Shown here: piece by piece, positions 41,938 through 52,790 of the stretch
How positions within the stretch are numbered: the first letter of the stretch is position 1
Layout: each line of letters begins with the position of its first letter
Assembly: GCA_949987705.1 (NCBI GenBank)
Contig: OX465282.1
Coordinates: 66,461,922-66,525,921 of the forward strand
Length of the DNA: 64,000 nucleotides
Source: Thereva unica
Lineage: Eukaryota; Arthropoda; Insecta; Diptera; Therevidae
Reading direction: 5' to 3'
The notes under the pieces: generated by a model
What the model was told of the DNA's origin: nothing
Databases searched by the model: none
Seen by the model: the letters and a program-made list of their open reading frames with translations, nothing else
Made by a program: the position numbers and the translations under genes

Positions 41938-42174
41938 TTAGCGACAATAGCAAAATTTTTGGATGAATTTTCGGAAATATGAACATAATCCTAAAAAACT
42001 ATGCACACCTTTAAGGCATTTTGGCACTGGAAATTCTTTAATCGCTTCTAGGTTTTGTAAACTAGGACGTATCCCGTTAGCATTTATTATGTACCCTAAA
42101 TATACAATTTCCTCGTATAGGAATTTGCACTTGTCGTATCTTAGCTCTAAAGAATTCTCCTTTACTAATTCCAT
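41938..42174 (-). pseudogene. Gypsy-2 RT thumb segment
   Basis: MELVKENSLELRYDKCKFLY, YLGYIINANGIRPS and SFLGLCSYFRKFIQ are the standard sequence after the YMDD motif in gypsy RTs. Phase is lost on both sides: near 42178 (a run of five A on the - strand) and near 41950 (another A run). Confidence 0.8.
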
Positions 42175-42542
42175 GACTTTTTAAGAATATCTAAGTGTTC
42201 CTCAACTGTTACACTCGCAACTAACAGATCATCCATATAAACAAATAATTTCTCAGAATCAATAAGTTGTTTGAAAATCGTATTGATGTACCTTTGGAAG
42301 ACTGATGGCGCATTCTTTAAACCAAACGGCATTTTTAAATATTCATATTGCCCCAACGGGGTTACGAATGCTGTATATTTTATAGAGTCTTCTGCTACAG
42401 GGACATGGTGGAATCCACTACGCAAATCTATTATTGAAAAGTATTTTTTCTCACGAAGCCGGTCTAATAGGTCATCAATTAAGGGTACGGGATAGTTGTC
42501 TCGTAAAGTATATTTATTTAGCTCGCGGAAGTCTATACACAT
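42165..42542 (-). pseudogene. Gypsy-2 RT palm
   Basis: CIDFRELNKYTLRDNYPVP, IDLRSGFHHVPVAED, MPFGLKNAPSVFQRY and catalytic VYMDDLLVAS. It follows the gag-protease frame in phase; only the TGA at 42543-42545 separates them. It ends at a frameshift near 42178. Confidence 0.85.
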
Positions 42543-44417
42543 TCAAGTTTCTTTATTCTTTTTCTGCACTAATACTATCGGACTGGCATAGGGAGAGTTA
42601 CTTTCCCGTATAACTTTCATTTTTAAGAGATCTTCTAATATTTTTTTGAGTTCTATTTTTTGAGTATAAGGCAATCGTCGTGGCGTACAATAAAAAGGTA
42701 TGTCCCGAGTCAATTTAATATTTAATTTAAAAGGATTACTAATTTGAGCTTTATTAAAATTTGGCTGTTCCGCTTTTGTTACTATGGCGAGAACCGATTT
42801 CTTTATATCGAAAGGCATTTCATCATTAATATTTAAATGTAGACTGACCTTATCGTCAAATATGTTTATGTTTAGAATTTGTTGAGCAAAATCATCATCT
42901 GTTTGAGCACGATTGTTTAACTTTTCCTGGGGTAATATTTTTTTGGCGACATCTAATTCTAAATCGTTTAATTTCAAGAAGTCTCGACCTAAAATTACAG
43001 GATACTTCATACTATGGTTTTTAACAATGAATAATTTTAAATGATTTAATTTATCCTTAAAGAAAATTTTACAAAATACAGTACCTACTATTTGGAGTTT
43101 GCTATTATTAATACCAAAGAAGTTGTGTTTCGATGAGTAAGAGTTTGACGTAGTTAAAGCTGGCACGAAGCGCTCCTGTATAAAACTAATTCCACTTCCA
43201 GTGTCCAAAAGAGTCCATTGCTTTATATCGCACTCATAAGATTTGTCTTCCTTGAACTCATACCTAATGAAAAATTCAAAATTATTAAACGGAACCGATT
43301 TATACTTATTTATTCCAGAAGGATTGTCTGCATTTGGTGTTTCAGAATCTTGAACGTTCATCACCTGGCTGGGACTTGTACACTCATTAGATCTGTGTCC
43401 AAGACGACCACAACGGAAACAGGAACCTTTGGTTCGTCTGGGTTTTTGACACTTACTGCTCACGTGACCACGTTCGTTGCAATTAAAACATTTTACCTGA
43501 CTTTGTGGATGCCTCTTTGATTCGCTAAAGTGACTTTTTTCATGAATAAATTGATTTGTTTTTATTTTTTCGTATTTTCTTAAAACATTTTTCAGTTCGC
43601 TTAAGGAATTGGCACTATACAGTATCATTTTATTCACACTTGTGTCTGTGATACCGTTAATAATATATTGTATAATGTCTGCTTCTTCCACGCCGCCTAA
43701 TGATGCAGTTTCTTGCATCGAGAAAACATATGTTTTAAAAGATTCTTCTCGCTTCTTTTTACGGCTTCGTAGTTGGTTATGAATATCTGCATTAGTGACC
43801 TTTTTTGAAAATTCCTTTAGCAATGCCTCTTTTAGGTCATACCACGATGTTAAGCACGTGGTTCTTAGAAACAATTTTGCAGTGCCAGTCATTAGCCGCC
43901 TCGCGTATACAAAACGGGTTTTTAAATCCCAACCAAAAACTTCTGCAGTCTCTTCAAAATTTGCTATCCATTTTGTAATGCAGTAATTGTCTTCTCCGTT
44001 AAATTGATTTAGAGATTCTTCCACATCCTTGAAATTAAAGCATGATTTTGTGCTAACTGTATCATCTTCTGCCGTTAATTCAGAAATTTGTCGTCGGAGT
44101 CTCGATATTTCTTGCTTTTTTAACAATCTTTCCCGTAATATTCGTAGTTCTACGTTTAAATCAGCATCATCTTCGGGATTTCCTATAATTTCTTGGTGTG
44201 CCTCGTGTTCGGCTGATTGCACGTTTTCTTCTATTTCCAATAAATTGGCTGGGAATAGATTCTCAATTTCTTCTGATGATAAATTTCTTACCGAATCTTC
44301 CAGACGCAGTCTAAGCACATTTTTAGCACCAACCGTATTTTGCCCTAATTGAGCTAACTTTTCTTTAAAATCATTGACCGTGGCCTTTTCTAGGAACCGC
44401 AAAACACGTGTCGCCAT
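42543..44417 (-). CDS. Gypsy-2 Gag-protease-RT start (ends at premature stop)
   Basis: 624 residues from the Met at 44417. In order: SAP-like N-terminus (about 12-48, VNDFKEKLAQLGQNTVGAKN), acidic and coiled-coil segments (50-120), capsid-like Gag domain (130-285), two CCHC knuckles CFNCNERGHVSSKC and CFRCGRLGHRSNEC (about 307-345), aspartic protease LLDTGSGISFI (near 404), then a linker and RT start (LPYTQKIELKKILEDLLKMK, SPIVLVQKKNKET). The stop is TGA where related elements have an Arg codon, so a CGA-to-TGA transition is likely and the next frame continues in phase. Gag and protease should be intact. Confidence 0.88.
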   Translation of the reverse strand: MATRVLRFLEKATVNDFKEKLAQLGQNTVGAKNVLRLRLEDSVRNLSSEEIENLFPANLLEIEENVQSAEHEAHQEIIGNPEDDADLNVELRILRERLLKKQEISRLRRQISELTAEDDTVSTKSCFNFKDVEESLNQFNGEDNYCITKWIANFEETAEVFGWDLKTRFVYARRLMTGTAKLFLRTTCLTSWYDLKEALLKEFSKKVTNADIHNQLRSRKKKREESFKTYVFSMQETASLGGVEEADIIQYIINGITDTSVNKMILYSANSLSELKNVLRKYEKIKTNQFIHEKSHFSESKRHPQSQVKCFNCNERGHVSSKCQKPRRTKGSCFRCGRLGHRSNECTSPSQVMNVQDSETPNADNPSGINKYKSVPFNNFEFFIRYEFKEDKSYECDIKQWTLLDTGSGISFIQERFVPALTTSNSYSSKHNFFGINNSKLQIVGTVFCKIFFKDKLNHLKLFIVKNHSMKYPVILGRDFLKLNDLELDVAKKILPQEKLNNRAQTDDDFAQQILNINIFDDKVSLHLNINDEMPFDIKKSVLAIVTKAEQPNFNKAQISNPFKLNIKLTRDIPFYCTPRRLPYTQKIELKKILEDLLKMKVIRESNSPYASPIVLVQKKNKET

Positions 44418-44732
44418 TACTATTAATATTTTTCTTATTATTTTTCGTCTATCAACTCACGAATTTACAAAATGTACGGATACACCACTAAAATTAAGGG
44501 AAAAACACGTGTGTACTGCGCACCTATGCGCACGAACGTATAACTTTTATTCACGTTTATAAAAACAATTATTTTATAATTATAGTTCGGAAAAACTCAA
44601 AATTTTTTATACATTTACACTTTTATGATTACTTATAATCATTTTTTATTAACTTCCACGTATAGATTTAAACGATTACATATAATCCGGCCGATTTTAA
44701 TTTTTTATATTTTTGATTTTGCTTAGAGTTAT

Positions 44733-44745
44733 ATCCCACTTCTGA
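44733..44745 (-). other. Candidate Gypsy-2 primer binding site, incomplete
   Basis: The + strand ATCCCACTTCTGA equals the first 13 bases of the tRNA-Leu 3' end seen in Gypsy-1, but the CACCA part reads AAATA, and seven bases (AAATAAC) separate the match from the LTR. This may be an atypical priming site. Confidence 0.4.
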
Positions 44746-44752
44746 AAATAAC

Positions 44753-44935
44753 TGTGGTGTTTTCCGGGTTTACACTCAAAGACAAAGGACGGACGAGCAA
44801 CGAAAGTAAACACAAGTTGATATCACGAACGTTTATTACAGACTGACTTTAGAATACTTCGAGCCTTATACAATTCTAGATTTGACCGTTAGTACGGTTA
44901 CTTTATTTTTGCAATCGGTTCGTAAAACTACTACA
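44753..44935 (-). repeat. Gypsy-2 5' LTR
   Basis: 183 bp, looks identical to 39426-39608, and is followed by the GTAG duplication. Confidence 0.92.
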
Positions 44936-45244
44936 GTAGTAAGATTTTTTCCCGAAAAGGGAAAACTTAGTAAAGAAGAAGCTGGGTGCTACAATCGTTT
45001 TTTTCCTTTATTTTTTGATTTTTTCAAATACATAATACATATTAAACATTGGGTTTACATTTGTCTTTGCTACGATTTTGAATTTGAACTGGAGCTTTCA
45101 TCTCAAACCAGAAGGTATTTTCGGGAGTTTCGGGAGTTTTACTTTGGATTGAAGATCCGGGAGTGAAACTCCGCTTATAAACGTGGTACATGTTTTCCCA
45201 TGTTTGCGTAATAAAATAATGAAGGCGTAAGAGCAACAGATTAG

Positions 45245-45561
45245 AGAAGCTGTGAAGAAGGGGATTTATAGTAAATCATTTATAAAAATTAGGAAAAGAG
45301 CGGGTGACTAAGCAAGAAGCATCGCCAGATATGACGTAGGGCTTAAATTAAGTATATACATATCATGAGCTTGGAGTTCGGTTTCCAGTTGTAAATAAAA
45401 GATTGGGTTGTGGATGAACTGGGATCAACTTGATGGAATTTGCCAAGAATTAGGAATTTTTACTGTCATCGGTCAGGTCAGGGTCAGCGGTCAATGATTA
45501 TTTAACTTTCCTGATAAAATTATAGGATTTCTTTTCGAGACCCATTCGGAGAAGTCTATAT
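45245..45561. other. Unannotated stretch
   Basis: No gene or element boundary seen. Confidence 0.35.
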
Positions 45562-45697
45562 TAGTCCAGTAAATAGGTCGAAAAACATTTCCGACATTTA
45601 AAGCGCTATAACTCGTGAAATATTAGCCCTATCTAAAAATGATAATCGTGTGTTCTATAAGTCTTAGAAAGCACTTTTTTATGGCGGGCTAACCGTT

Positions 45698-47767
45698 AGA
45701 CCTATAAAGGTAGCACCGCCAATACAGCACAATCAAAAAATGAAATGGTAATAATTAGCACAACAATAAATGCTAATTTATTACCACAATTAAAAATTTA
45801 ATAACATTTATTTTTTAAAAAAAACTAAGTTTGTGCTAGCTTGTATGCAAGCTAGCACACATCGGTAATAAATTATAAAAAAGTGGTATTTATTCGCACA
45901 ACATTTAGTGCTTATTTATTACTGCACTAACTGTTTGATTTATTTGTAATTATTTATAAATAATAATCAATAAAAAAAATTTTATGACAAGTCAGCACCG
46001 GCAACAAGATCTCATCAGTAAGAAATCATCATATAAATTAAATGACCGAAAACTTTGTAAACACGAAATAAAGATTAAAAACGACCATTTTTAGCATAAA
46101 AATAAAACAACGTTCAAAGGTATTTCAAATATTTATACGTTTATGAAGTTTTCGAAACATTATCACTATAATAATAATAATTCTTTTTTATAATTCGATT
46201 CTTTGTTTTTTAGCGACATATTCTTGAACATGACAAAATATTTGGAACAAAATATTATAATTATGATTGATATCTAGGAGACAATGATTGGATATTTCCA
46301 TTTAAAATCGTGTTTAAACTAAGGCTAAAAATTGTTTGAATATTATAGAGGGTAAAAACAAGAACAAACTAAAACAATTTCAAATTAATACTAAATGTTT
46401 CATTAAAACATTTGTTATAGAAAAACGATTGAAATGAATACGAAAAAATGTCTGCTTCTTTTAAATTGGAAAAATAGATTAATAGAATAAAAAGGGTTAA
46501 GAAATTCTAATAAATCGTCGTTGAAATATATCAGAAGGTGAGGAACAATTTTGGAAGTAGTTCTCATTGTAGAACACGTACAATTCCAATCGCAATACTC
46601 GTACCATCGATGACCCCTTTTCACAACAGCTGTGTAGTGTCCTACAAAGAGTCCCATTTCTTCTTCTGTCACAATTTGAGTTCGTGATCGTCTCGAATTT
46701 CGGAAAGCAATAACGCCAATCAGTCTCATTTTTGTCTCAGGTTTGATAGGGTTCAGCATTTCGGAAGGAAGGTCTTGCAGTTTTTTCTCTTCGACGTCAA
46801 ATACCGTTGACGTATCTACGAAAACAAATGGCCCTGAAATGGAACAACACATATAGTATGGTACGAGTATTGCGATTGGAATTGTACGTGTTCTACAATG
46901 AGAACTACTTCCAAAATTGTTCCTCACCTTCTGATATATTTCAACGACGATTTATTAGAATTTCTTAACCCTTTTTATTCTATTAATCTATTTTTCCAAT
47001 TTAAAAGAAGCAGACATTTTTTCGTATTCATTTCAATCGTTTTTCTATAACAAATGTTTTAATGAAACATTTAGTATTAATTTGAAATTGTTTTAGTTTG
47101 TTCTTGTTTTTACCCTCTATAATATTCAAACAATTTTTAGCCTTAGTTTAAACACGATTTTAAATGGAAATATCCAATCATTGTCTCCTAGATATCAATC
47201 ATAATTATAATATTTTGTTCCAAATATTTTGTCATGTTCAAGAATATGTCGCTAAAAAACAAAGAATCGAATTATAAAAAAGAATTATTATTATTATAGT
47301 GATAATGTTTCGAAAACTTCATAAACGTATAAATATTTGAAATACCTTTGAACGTTGTTTTATTTTTATGCTAAAAATGGTCGTTTTTAATCTTTATTTC
47401 GTGTTTACAAAGTTTTCGGTCATTTAATTTATATGATGATTTCTTACTGATGAGATCTTGTTGGCTGTGCTGACTTGTCATAAAATTTTTTTTATTGATT
47501 ATTATTTATAAATAATTACAAATAAATCAAACAGTTAGTGCAGTAATAAATAAGCACTAAATGTTGTGCGAATAAATACCACTTTTTTATAATTTATTAC
47601 CGATGTGTGCTAGCTTGCATACAAGCTAGCACAAACTTAGTTTTTTTTAAAAAATAAATGTTATTAAATTTTTAATTGTGGTAATAAATTAGCATTTATT
47701 GTTGTGCTAATTATTACCATTTCATTTTTTGATTGTGCTGTATTGGCGGTGCTACCTTTATAGGTCT
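45698..47767. mobile_element. MULE-like foldback element with 910-bp arms
   Basis: Arms 45698-46607 and 46858-47767 are equal in length and differ at only about two bases seen by eye, around a 250-bp loop. The ends are AGACCTATAAAGGTAGCACC and its complement. A perfect 9-bp duplication CTAACCGTT (45689-45697 and 47768-47776) is typical of Mutator-like elements. No transposase. The loop carries a coding-like segment. Arms this similar mean a young insertion or continuing arm conversion. Confidence 0.88.
46415..46927 (-). pseudogene. Captured ORF in foldback loop, ubiquitin-protease-like fragment
   Basis: 170-residue frame on the - strand. The part from the unique loop reads FVFVDTSTVFDVEEKKLQDL, then KMRLIGVIAFRNSRR and EEEMGLFVGHYTAVVKRGHR followed by WYEY. 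The order strand-GVIAF...GHYTA...WYEY resembles the C-terminal part of ubiquitin-specific peptidases (the His box GHYTA and the following WY/D box). The Met at 46925 and both ends of the frame are arm sequence, so this is not a normal gene. Only about 85 residues are unique. The family call is tentative; it could be another cysteine protease or chance. Confidence 0.4.
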
Positions 47768-48096
47768 CTAACCGTTAACGAAATATAGTGCAAAGAAAGT
47801 AATGTATAAAGTTTGAAGCACTATAATTCCGAAAATATTGACTTTACAAAAAAAAATTCTGAACAAAAAAGTTAAATCACATATTTATCTACAAAAAAGA
47901 TTTTATACATTTTTGTCGTAAAACGCATAGTTTCTGAGATATAGAATTAAACGCGTTTCCCTTCATTGTAAGTGAAGCATAAGCGTGGGGATGACGGCAT
48001 TTTGAATTTAAGCTCATAAAAATGTGTAAAAACATTTGGTAAAAAAAATCGCGTGCGGTATTTTTTGCAAAGAAAAAATACCTATTTACTGGACTA

Positions 48097-50870
48097 TATG
48101 GTCTCTTGGCTACTTCGCTTTAATTACACTTACACTTATTTGAGATAACTGATAATTTGGACTCCTTTCCTCTCCTCTATTCCACTCGCTTTAACGTTTG
48201 TAGTGGACACACAATTACCAAAACGTGAGCACTCACTCAACAAGAATTGCATTCGCTTAAATGTGCCTTTCTGTAGTTCTATATTCTAAGGGCCTTTTCG
48301 CGGGTCAGTGTTACGTGACTCGTACGCTGCAGCATTCGCCGAGTCATGCGTTTCGCTGGCCGGTGGCGGCTAAACAATCGGGGGGCTACTATGCTACTTT
48401 TTGGAGTTCGCAAAATCGGGTAAACATTTTGGGGTAGGATTTAACCAGAGGCCGCCTTTTTACACAGGTCGCCGGCAGGCCATGGCCTGAGAGTTTTTTC
48501 CCTAAGGCCAAGTATTACCACACCAACAATTGTATGGGGCCTGCAGTCCAATATAGTTAACTGACAATAATCTTTGTGATTGGGAATTTATCGTCAGTTC
48601 ATGCCTGAAGATCTGAGCTTCTATTCATTCTCAAGCCATTTCGACAAGAATTCACGCCGTATCCATTGAAACGGAAAGAATGGCGCGAAAAGCATCACCT
48701 CTCACGTTCGCGCTTGTTCAGGGTTGTTCATGGCGTGAGTCCGGAGACGCCTTGAGGTTTTTCTTGAGGCCATGAATATTTTTACACTTGAATTGACAAC
48801 CTGCTATGCCAAGCTCCGTCATTTTCGCCAGTGTGTCATGAACTCACCTACATTCCTCGGCCTGTCAGGCGGTTAACTGAAGCATCATTCCTCAGTCAGA
48901 CTGAGTAATATGTGCCCTTCGTCGGGCCTTTTCAAAATGTCCTAGCAGTTAAACCAACCCCTATCCATACGATTCTTTGTTCGTGGTCAATATAATATGG
49001 TAGCACACTGTGGGCGGGAGTTTAAAAATCAAAAATAGCATCGAAAGCAGAAGTGAAAGTTTCATTTACTAATAGTTGTGTTTTTCAATGAACTATATAG
49101 CTGTTCTTCATACAAATCTGAAGACTGAGGTTTTATCGAGTCTATCGAGGTTTTGAAAAATTTTAAAATTTCCCTTTCTTTCCAGAATTTAGCAATTTTC
49201 ACGCTAGTCGGCGAAACGTAATTTGGAAATTAAGAACAATGATGACGGAAAGAAAGTGGGTTTCTTAAAATCTGTGTTTAAAAATGTCTGTTATTGTGAT
49301 AAACGTTTAAGGAAAAATAACTTAACATCTTTACTCAATTTCTCTTTATAAAAATCTCTTAATAGTTAAGAAAACATTTTCAGCATACAAATATTGCTAT
49401 TATAAAATTTTAGTATTGGACATCAGCGACAGGTGACTTATAAATGTCCTTATAGATTCATTTGGCGCTTGATAATATTTCTCTTGGCGTTTTCCTAATG
49501 AAATCGGTTTCCATTAAAAAAACTAGCGGAAATAAGTTGGAGCAGATAGCACATACTGTATAAAAAACTCGCAAGAAGCCCAGAAAAATAAGTACATCCA
49601 AATATATCGGGGCTTCACTTGCAGGTTGATGTTGATATTAAGCAGCAGCTGCATCGTAAAAAAATCAAAACGGAAGTCTAAAATTGGGGGTATGGGGGGC
49701 GGAGCACCCCAAAATCGAAAGGGGAATTCTGAATTCTGAAAACGGGGGGAAAAAGCCAAAAAAGCGTACTTGGCCTTTCAATTGCACCTTTTGTTTTACA
49801 ACATATATGTACGATTTTTTGCAATTTCGCGTTCGAAACCAGTGCTAGTTTCACGATTTTGCTGATTCCTTGCGCATGTATACCAATGCTAAGATTCGCC
49901 TGGGGAGTTCTTAATTTTAGAAAAACAAACAGCATATTTTAAATTACGGCTGGCTTTACTATTTATTTCACTATTTCCTTGAAAGAAACCACAAAAAAAA
50001 TCAGTAAAATTTCAAGAAAATCGGAGGTGGGAGCCACATTTCTTTTTCCAATCGAAGTGGTTAGATATAAATTGTTAAATAACTCAAGAATAAAAAGCTG
50101 GGTTTAGATAAAACAACATCAAAATGTATCCTCTTAAAAACTTCCCTTTTAACGAAACCCCTAATATTGGTGTTAACTCGGCTTCACATTATTCCTTTTA
50201 CCACATTAATTACTGTTCTCGGTCGGAATTAATTATCAAGCCATTAAGTCAATTGTTATTAATTTGTTTTATTTGACATAAGAAATAATGCTAAATTCCA
50301 CAGTATTAATTTTGGGATCGATGGAATTATTCAAAGAAGCTTCTTAATATTATTGAAAAGTAATATTTCTGTTTTATCATTCTTAATCAAGTAGTGAAAA
50401 TATTACTACTCATTTTTTTCTTTGGATTTGGCAACTTGAGCTTAGACTGTTTACACTTTTTAACAGCGACCTGGGTTAGGCCCATAATTAAGAAAGTGGT
50501 CAAGTCATGCATTTCTTGTTTCTTTAAAGGACTTTAAAGAATTACATTTGAATATGTTAAAAAATATTTTTATATTGTGCAATATTTTAATTTAGAATTT
50601 TATTAGTTGTGATAAATGAAAATTTATTATGAATGTGTGAATCTCATACAAAAATATAGTTTTTAAAGTTTGAATTGAATTTCAAAATAACGACTGAAAA
50701 CATTAAAAATGTACGAGATTTATTATAAACAGTAATTTTAATGAATTATTTTTTTAGAGTTCTGAGACTTATAATATTCCTGAAAAATTGGAAAGATCTA
50801 GGGTAGTAGATACATACTCGAATCATCTGTATGTTTTTTCGATAGTGGTCTAGTAGCAATAGTGTATGTA
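48097..50870. other. About 2.8 kb without recognised elements
   Basis: Mixed sequence, GC-richer at 48290-48560 (CTGGCCGGTGGCGGC, GTCGCCGGCAGGCCATGGCC) and AT-rich after 49000. ORFs at 49523-49935 (- strand) have no known domain. No element ends found. Confidence 0.4.
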
Positions 50871-51732
50871 GGGTTGAAAAAAAAACACGATTTTTTAAAA
50901 AAAATCGAATAAATCGATTTTTTTGATTTAAATCAGATTTAAATCAAAAAATGTTATATTGCGATATTGTTATAAGAAATCCAAAAATAACAATTTACCA
51001 AACCATAATTTAACAAACAAAGTCAAATGAAAACGCAAGCAACTGCCCAAAAATGTTACATAATTGAAATAAATGAAAGAAAGTTCAGTGTATTCATATT
51101 CACTGACACATTGTAGGCCTTCAACTTTTATGACTTTTGGAGGATTTGATTCAAAGACTTTTATGACATCTATTTTTTCCATAATCCTTGAAGGCCTTTT
51201 CAAAAACCGATTTCAATGGTCCAAAACTCATAATTTTAGTCTTTTTAAGCTCTATTATGTAGTATTTTTTGTTTTCCAAAACAACATTTTTTTCGTACCC
51301 AAAACGTGGAAAAACCTGTTTTCGCTACTATGTATTATTAACCACCTGTTGCCCTGGACCAATTTTATCCAAAACACATTCATTGAACTCCTACGATTTT
51401 TCTCTTAATTATAGCGTCAAGAAATCGCAGGGTAGATTTATTTCAACTTTTAAATACATTTTCGCTATCTCTCCTGGACTATATTTTCTATTGATGTAAA
51501 CTGAACCGAATAAACACGTACTTAGACTGGCAAACATATTTTTTGAATTGAGTTGGTAGTTTTTTGAATGTATATTTTGTAACATTTTTGGCAGTTGTAA
51601 TTGTTTTGTGAAATTTGCTACACTTGAGTAGATTTTAAAAAATTTGATTTAAATCATCGAAATTTGAAAAATTTGATTAAAATCGCGATTTAATCGTTGA
51701 TTTGAATCACTTGATTTAAATCATCGCAACCC
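50871..51732. mobile_element. DNA-transposon-derived repeat with GGGTTG/CAACCC ends and GATTTAAATC motifs
   Basis: 862 bp flanked by TATGTA (50865-50870 and 51733-51738). Both ends carry clusters of ATTTAAATC/GATTTAAA words oriented as inverted repeats (50910-50950 and 51630-51725). The interior ORFs (50970-51203 -, 51073-51408 +) have no clear domain. The 6-bp duplication may be a worn 8-bp one, which would fit hAT. Confidence 0.6.
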
Positions 51733-51829
51733 TATGTATATGGAAGTAATTTAATTTTCCCTTATGTTTTTAGATGAAAGATCCAAATCGTGGAATTCAG
51801 AATCATCTGAAGAAAGTTTTACATCAGCA

Positions 51830-52790
51830 AAATCAAGGAAGGCTTCCTCGCTAAGTTAACTGCTCTACTCAGTCAAACATCTGGGAGTAAAGCTAGACAA
51901 GATACTGAACTGGAACGCTCAACTGGACCACAAAAGTTGTACTATATGTACAGTACGATCTTTAAATCTGTGGTTACTTTCGCTCTTTCTGTACTTACTT
52001 TCGATCTTTAAATCTGTGATTACAGTCTGGTGGCCCAAGACTAATGCTGTAAACATGCTAAGGGCGACCGTCGAATCGCTTTGCTCAGCGAACACACCGC
52101 TTTTGTATGAAGCTGGACAATCTGCAAACCACTGCGATAACTACGCCCGCTACGCCCCGAGCTCGGCGACCGAATCAATCCAAGTTCTATTTCGTAGCCG
52201 TCGCCAGTCAAAGTTGCATATGCGCAGTGGCATGGGTTTGTTTTGCTATTCTCTTGTGCTCCTGTGTGCCTGTGCAGCATACTCGGCTGTGCTATATGGC
52301 TATTCTGGTGTGTGTTTTTTGGAGGCAATCATTAGATCCACTATATGTGCCTTGAGACTTTCTACCCCATCGAACTGGCCCTGTACAGTCAAATGACACA
52401 TGGGTATTTTTAATAATATCCCAAATATTTCCATTTGCTGCGTATTCAACCATAAGGTTGGTGAACTGCGGTTCCAAAGGGAATTGAGAGCTATTTTTCT
52501 GGTTAGTTCTGAGGGGGAGGAATTTATCCTTCCTGGGGATTCAAAAAATCTCCACTGCCTTACCTACGGGTCAAATATGGTATAGGGGCTGGTGTCACAG
52601 GACTCAACTTCAAGGTCTTAATTGCAAAGGATAAGTTCCTCTCGATTTTCCGGACACTGGGGTATCGAGGGCAATGAGCTGCAGACAGCCTCGCAAGAGA
52701 GGAGTCTGACACGTTGGTCCAGGATCCAGAACCCTTCCACATCCATCCTTCATCCTAGTCCCTGATAGTGGGGTGGATGTACCCGGACAT
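51830..52790 (+). pseudogene. LINE-E remnant with RNase H (I/LOA/Outcast-like)
   Basis: Two decayed parts of one ORF2. At 51877-52045: VKHLGVKLDKILNWNAQLDH and, further on, VITVWWPKTNA, the RT C-terminal pattern of I- and R1-type LINEs. At 52570-52740: GIGAGVTG, then GHWGIEGNEL and, after a frameshift, ADSLAREESDTL, the RNase H GH.GI.GNE.AD.LAR motif. The 52060-52400 stretch between them is not recognised and may be an insertion. The element ends in a CAACAACAA tail near 52810. Confidence 0.65.

Larger units (their letters stand above)
39426..44935 (-). mobile_element. Gypsy-2, mdg3/blastopia-like Ty3/gypsy element
   Basis: Full-length - strand element: two 183-bp LTRs that look identical, GTAG duplications (39422-39425 and 44936-44939), and gag-protease-RT-RNase H-integrase in order. 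Insertion must be recent, yet the coding region has one nonsense codon and three frameshifts, all three at homopolymer or dinucleotide runs. The clade assignment is by resemblance of the RT/integrase sequence and is moderate. Confidence 0.92.
38948..45184. mobile_element. Possible TIR element enclosing LINE-D and Gypsy-2
   Basis: ACGTTTATAAGCGGAGTTTC at the left is met by its 20-bp reverse complement at the right. A further inverted copy lies at about 38992-39014. If real, about 150 bp of element at the left and about 245 bp at the right flank nested insertions. Alternatively, the 12-bp words GCTTATAAACGT at 39096-39107 and 45173-45184 are a duplication of the LINE-D insertion. The sequence does not settle it. 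Confidence 0.4.
45562..48096. mobile_element. TIR element (MITE-sized) hosting the MULE-like foldback
   Basis: Inverted ends TAGTCCAGTAAATAGG at 45562 and its complement ending at 48096, flanked by TAT on both sides (TA is also possible, as in Tc1/mariner). Without the foldback it is about 450 bp, non-coding. Confidence 0.65.

Noticed and set aside
52016..52396. 126-residue Cys-rich + strand ORF
   Set aside because: It begins in the LINE-E RT remnant (VWWPKT) and runs into unassigned sequence; no independent gene evidence.
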